The translations under genes were made by a program, and so were the position numbers. A stretch of DNA of 6,557 nucleotides, taken from assembly GCA_910587195.1 (NCBI GenBank), contig CAJUKL010000080.1:1-6557 (forward strand). Reading direction: 5' to 3'. Of the stretch, positions 4,408 to 6,557 are shown piece by piece. The notes beneath the pieces are model-generated. The model ran no database searches. It saw only the letters and a list, made by a program, of their open reading frames with translations, and had not been told where the DNA came from. This DNA comes from an uncultured Clostridia bacterium (GTDB taxonomy: Bacteria; Bacillota; Clostridia; Lachnospirales; Anaerotignaceae). The number at the start of each line of letters is the position of its first letter. Positions within the stretch are counted from its first letter, which is position 1.

Positions 4408-5862
4408 ATGGAAATCAGAACAAGATTTGCTCCAAGTCCTACAGGCTATATGCATATAGGCAATTTAAGAACGGCACTTTATGAATATTTAATTGCAAAA
4501 TCACAAGGCGGAAAATTTATCCTCCGTATTGAAGACACAGACCAAGAACGTTTTGTGGAAGGCGCAACAGAAATTATTTATCATACCTTAGAAATGACAG
4601 GCTTAAAACATGATGAAGGACCAGATATTGGCGGAGAATATGGCCCATATATTCAAAGTGAACGCATGGGCATTTATATGGATTATGCAAAAGAACTTGT
4701 AGAAAAAGGACAAGCCTATTATTGTTTTTGTACCAAAGAACGTTTAGATAGTTTAAAAGCAAGTAATGAAAAAGGTGATGCTTTTGCAAAATATGACCGT
4801 CATTGTCTTGGATTATCTCCAGAAGAAGTGCAAAAAAATTTAGATTCTGGTTTGCCTTTTGTCATTAGACAAAAAATGCCTACTGAGGGAACTACTACTT
4901 TCCATGATGTGGTTTATGGTGATATTACAGTAGAAAATGCAGAGTTAGATGATCAAATATTAATGAAAGCAGACGGTTATCCTACGTATAACTTTGCAAA
5001 TGTTGTGGATGACCATTTAATGAAAATTACACATGTTGTTAGAGGAAGTGAATATCTTTCTTCTACTCCAAAATATAATCTTCTTTATGAAGCATTTGGC
5101 TGGGAAGCACCTATATATGTTCATTTGCCTGCCGTTATGAGAGATGCACATAACAAACTATCCAAACGTCACGGAGATAAATCATTTGAGGATTTGGTAA
5201 AAGAAGGATATTTAGTAGAAGCGATTGTAAATTATATTGCGCTTTTAGGTTGGAGTCCTTCTGATAATACAGAAATTTTTTCCTTGCAGGAATTAGAAAA
5301 GGCATTTCAAATGAGTGGTTTGAGCAAATCTCCTTCTATATTTGACATTAAAAAATTAACATGGTTAAATAGCGAATATATTAAAAATATGAATCCAGAG
5401 GCTTTTTATGCTTTGGCAGAAAGTAGATTAAAACAAGCCATTTCAAAAGAAACACTTGATTTGAAAAAAATAGCGGTATTGTTGCAAACACGTTTAGAAA
5501 CTTTAAATGATATTCCACGCATGGTAGATTTTTTTGATACCTTGCCAGAATATAGTACAGAATTATATATTCATAAAAAAATGAAAACAACAGAAGAAAT
5601 TGCTCTTTCTAGTTTAAAAGCTGTATTGCCTGTTTTGGAAAATTTATCTGATTGGAACGAAACAACCCTTCATGACACCTTAATGGCATTAGTGCAAACA
5701 TTGGGTATTAAAAATGGTCAACTTTTATGGCCTGTTAGAACAGCACTTTCTGGGGAACCTACTTCTCCTGGCGGTGCAATGGAATTGGCGGCGATTCTTG
5801 GAAAAGAGGAATCTTTGAAAAGAATAAAAATTGGTATTGAAAAATTAGAAAAAATTTCATAA
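4408..5862 (+). CDS. gltX: glutamyl-tRNA synthetase
   Basis: Class I aminoacyl-tRNA synthetase that joins glutamate to tRNA-Glu using ATP, in the cytoplasm. In organisms without glutaminyl-tRNA synthetase it also charges tRNA-Gln, to be corrected by GatCAB; this window does not tell which. The 484-residue length is normal. The Rossmann catalytic domain starts with FAPSPTGYMHIGNLRTAL (7-24), where HIGN (16-19) is the HIGH signature, then LRIEDTD (39-45). Cys106, Cys108 and Cys133 match the spacing of zinc-binding cysteines in E. coli GluRS. YPTYNFANVVDDHLM (191-205), VVRGSEYL and the KMSKS-type KLSKR (250-254) follow. The last 150 or so residues are the anticodon-binding domain, ending in PGGAMELAAILG and a short tail. 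The ATG has AAAGGA eight bases upstream. It is monocistronic, ending at a strong terminator. Confidence 0.97.
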   Translation: MEIRTRFAPSPTGYMHIGNLRTALYEYLIAKSQGGKFILRIEDTDQERFVEGATEIIYHTLEMTGLKHDEGPDIGGEYGPYIQSERMGIYMDYAKELVEKGQAYYCFCTKERLDSLKASNEKGDAFAKYDRHCLGLSPEEVQKNLDSGLPFVIRQKMPTEGTTTFHDVVYGDITVENAELDDQILMKADGYPTYNFANVVDDHLMKITHVVRGSEYLSSTPKYNLLYEAFGWEAPIYVHLPAVMRDAHNKLSKRHGDKSFEDLVKEGYLVEAIVNYIALLGWSPSDNTEIFSLQELEKAFQMSGLSKSPSIFDIKKLTWLNSEYIKNMNPEAFYALAESRLKQAISKETLDLKKIAVLLQTRLETLNDIPRMVDFFDTLPEYSTELYIHKKMKTTEEIALSSLKAVLPVLENLSDWNETTLHDTLMALVQTLGIKNGQLLWPVRTALSGEPTSPGGAMELAAILGKEESLKRIKIGIEKLEKIS

Positions 5863-5864
5863 TA

Positions 5865-5899
5865 AAAAGCCCTTGAGAGCAATGCTCTCAAGGGCTTTT
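5865..5899. terminator. perfect 16-bp bidirectional terminator between gltX and ssp
   Basis: AAAAGCCCTTGAGAGC (5865-5880) and GCTCTCAAGGGCTTTT (5884-5899) pair perfectly around a three-base loop. It starts three bases after the gltX stop and ends four bases before the stop of the convergent SASP gene. U-tracts occur on both strands (TTTTATCTTATT on plus, TTTTTATTATG on minus), so it serves both genes. Confidence 0.93.
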
Positions 5900-5902
5900 A
5901 TC

Positions 5903-6109
5903 TTATTGTTTGCCTGCCATTTGTTTTTCTTGTGCTTCAATCATTTTTTTAACCATATAGCCGCCTACATAACCATTTTGTGCAGAAGTCAAATCTCCGT
6001 TATAACCTTTTTTTAAAGGAACACCAATTTCACTTGCTACCTCATATTTAAACTGTTCCAATGCTGCCATTGCCTCAGGTACCGCTTTTCTATTTCTACT
6101 TGTCGCCAT
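5903..6109 (-). CDS. alpha/beta-type small acid-soluble spore protein
   Basis: A 68-residue DNA-binding protein that coats spore DNA, shifts it to an A-like form and protects it from UV and chemicals; it is degraded at germination as an amino-acid source (family knowledge). Seen here: the GPR protease site KYEVASEIGV (21-30), cleaved in the family after Glu23, and the DNA-binding block GDLTSAQNGYVGGYMVKKMI (38-57). Tyr22 replaces the usual Phe at the cleavage site. It is full length. The ATG has a perfect AAGGAGGT (6118-6125) at eight bases, suiting very high expression. The promoter is sigma-G-like and the predicted mRNA starts with a long hairpin. It is monocistronic and convergent with gltX. 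Most Clostridia have several ssp paralogues, so no letter is given. Confidence 0.95.
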   Translation of the reverse strand: MATSRNRKAVPEAMAALEQFKYEVASEIGVPLKKGYNGDLTSAQNGYVGGYMVKKMIEAQEKQMAGKQ

Positions 6110-6140
6110 AATTGTTTACCTCCTTAATGATAAATAATTT

Positions 6141-6188
6141 GCGTAATCAAAACAGCATAAATAATCTTTTATGTTATTTTCATTACGC
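6141..6188 (-). promoter_or_regulatory. 21-bp hairpin at the 5' end of the ssp mRNA
   Basis: The arms 6141-6161 and 6168-6188 are inverted repeats, beginning GCGTAAT and ending ATTACGC, around a six-base loop. In minus-strand RNA 18 of 21 positions pair Watson-Crick, one is G-U and two are mismatched. The predicted transcription start (near 6186) falls at the base of the stem, so the mRNA would begin with this hairpin, leaving the ribosome binding site free. No U-tract follows, so it is not a terminator. 5' hairpins of this kind can protect mRNA from RNases (general knowledge); it could also be an operator. Confidence 0.6.
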
Positions 6189-6191
6189 TAT

Positions 6192-6220
6192 TAGTATGGC
6201 ACAGACAAAAAAATTCATGC
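6192..6220 (-). promoter_or_regulatory. sigma-G promoter of the ssp gene
   Basis: On the minus strand GCATG (6220-6216), a 17-base spacer and CATACTA (6198-6192) fit the forespore sigma-G consensus (GMATR, 17-18 bases, CATNNTA). ssp genes are classic sigma-G targets, so the match in sequence and context is convincing. The leader is about 76 bases. Confidence 0.8.
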
Positions 6221-6334
6221 AAGAACTTTTTCCCACCTTTTTTGACAAAGTATAGATATCGGTCCTTCCCTATTTTTTTTATAAAGTAACTTAACATCTT
6301 TTATTTCCTAAATACCTACTTTATAATAATCCAG

Positions 6335-6363
6335 TTGTTATTCTCTTATTCTTTTTGTATAAT
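6335..6363 (+). promoter_or_regulatory. sigma-A promoter of Rpn copy 2
   Basis: TTGTTA (6335-6340), 17 bases and a perfect TATAAT (6358-6363), conserved with copy 1 apart from one base in the -35. The start would fall near 6370, again giving a very short leader before AAGAGGTG. Confidence 0.7.
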
Positions 6364-6382
6364 ATTATTAAGAGGTGAAATG

Positions 6383-6557
6383 ATGAATACAAATAAGAAA
6401 TATAAGGATTCTGTTTTTACACGATATTTTTCGGATGAGCATAAACTGCGACTGCTTTACAATGCTTTAGAAAATACCAATTATGGAGAAGAAACTGAAG
6501 TGAATATCATTACATTAGAAGATGTACTTTTTATGAATCAGAAAAATGATATTTGCT
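6383..6557 (+). CDS. Rpn/PDDEXK-family nuclease, copy 2, C-terminus cut by window edge
   Basis: Only the first 58 residues are present. They match copy 1 at 54 positions; the changes are Gln20 to His, Gly31 to Asn, Lys39 to Glu and Leu53 to Gln. The visible part ends at NDIC, so the first candidate catalytic Asp56 is kept and the Glu-His-Gln motif lies outside. ATG 6383 is preferred by alignment to copy 1 and by spacing from AAGAGGTG; ATG 6380, one codon earlier, is too close to it. The gene has its own promoter and lies just beyond the start region of the divergent ssp gene. Whether it is intact cannot be judged. Confidence 0.88.
   Translation, partial: MNTNKKYKDSVFTRYFSDEHKLRLLYNALENTNYGEETEVNIITLEDVLFMNQKNDIC

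Larger units (their letters stand above)
6268..6557 (+). repeat. long direct repeat, copy 2 (Rpn cassette 5' part, cut by edge)
   Basis: Partner of 1937-2209 in the same orientation, about 4.3 kb downstream. Homology starts at CCCTATTTTTTTTATA in both, and copy 2 carries about 18 extra bases (around 6314-6331) before the -35 box. Divergence, including synonymous changes (for example AAAAAA versus AAGAAA early in the gene), shows the copies are not recent. How far the repeat runs is hidden by the window edge. Confidence 0.85.

Noticed and set aside
4574..4789. Minus-strand open frames inside gltX (also 5381-5590)
   Set aside because: Shadows of a clearly conserved synthetase gene, with no ribosome binding site or family features.
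1..6557. CRISPR array, tRNA, rRNA or toxin-antitoxin pair
   Set aside because: No regularly spaced repeats, no tRNA-like cloverleaf and no rRNA sequence were seen. The small-gene cluster at 1-929 shows no recognisable toxin or antitoxin fold.

Overview
The window is AT-rich DNA from a low-GC, endospore-forming Firmicute, most likely an anaerobic member of the Clostridia. The evidence is a cortex amidase of the CwlD type and an alpha/beta-type small acid-soluble spore protein (SASP). Both have upstream sequences that look like sporulation promoters (sigma-E-like and sigma-G-like). Strong AGGAGG-type ribosome binding sites and A/T-rich codon use agree. I cannot name the species.

Layout. Positions 1-929 hold three small, tightly spaced minus-strand genes, read 929 to 1. 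The middle one is recognisable as a DUF960-family protein; the other two are not recognised. A 373-base divergent intergenic region (930-1302) follows, with a strong plus-strand promoter, a 15-base palindrome over its -10 box, related half-sites and a hairpin. It drives an unrecognised 187-residue gene (1303-1866), which ends at a long two-part terminator. Next is a gene for an Rpn/PDDEXK-family nuclease (2035-2901) with its own promoter. A structured, GC-richer segment (2945-3040) and a bidirectional terminator separate it from a minus-strand remnant of a large serine recombinase (3140-3526). Everything to here looks like accessory or decayed mobile-element DNA.

Positions 3551-6220 look like chromosomal core: cwlD (minus), gltX encoding glutamyl-tRNA synthetase (plus), a 16-bp perfect terminator shared by convergent genes, and a SASP gene (minus) with a sigma-G-type promoter and a long hairpin at the 5' end of its predicted mRNA. 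From 6268 a second copy of the Rpn nuclease gene begins, with the same promoter and start region. It is about 93% identical in protein to the first copy over 58 residues and runs off the window.

How the genes relate. cwlD and ssp are spore genes: CwlD helps make muramic-delta-lactam in the cortex, and SASPs coat spore DNA and are digested at germination. gltX is housekeeping. The accessory genes share no pathway that I can show. DUF960, the recombinase scar and the paired Rpn cassettes point to past element insertion, duplication and decay around the cwlD-gltX-ssp block. I found no complete new system. The best candidates for something undescribed are the structured segment at 2945-3040, the paired Rpn cassettes, the spore-mRNA hairpin and the divergent control region.
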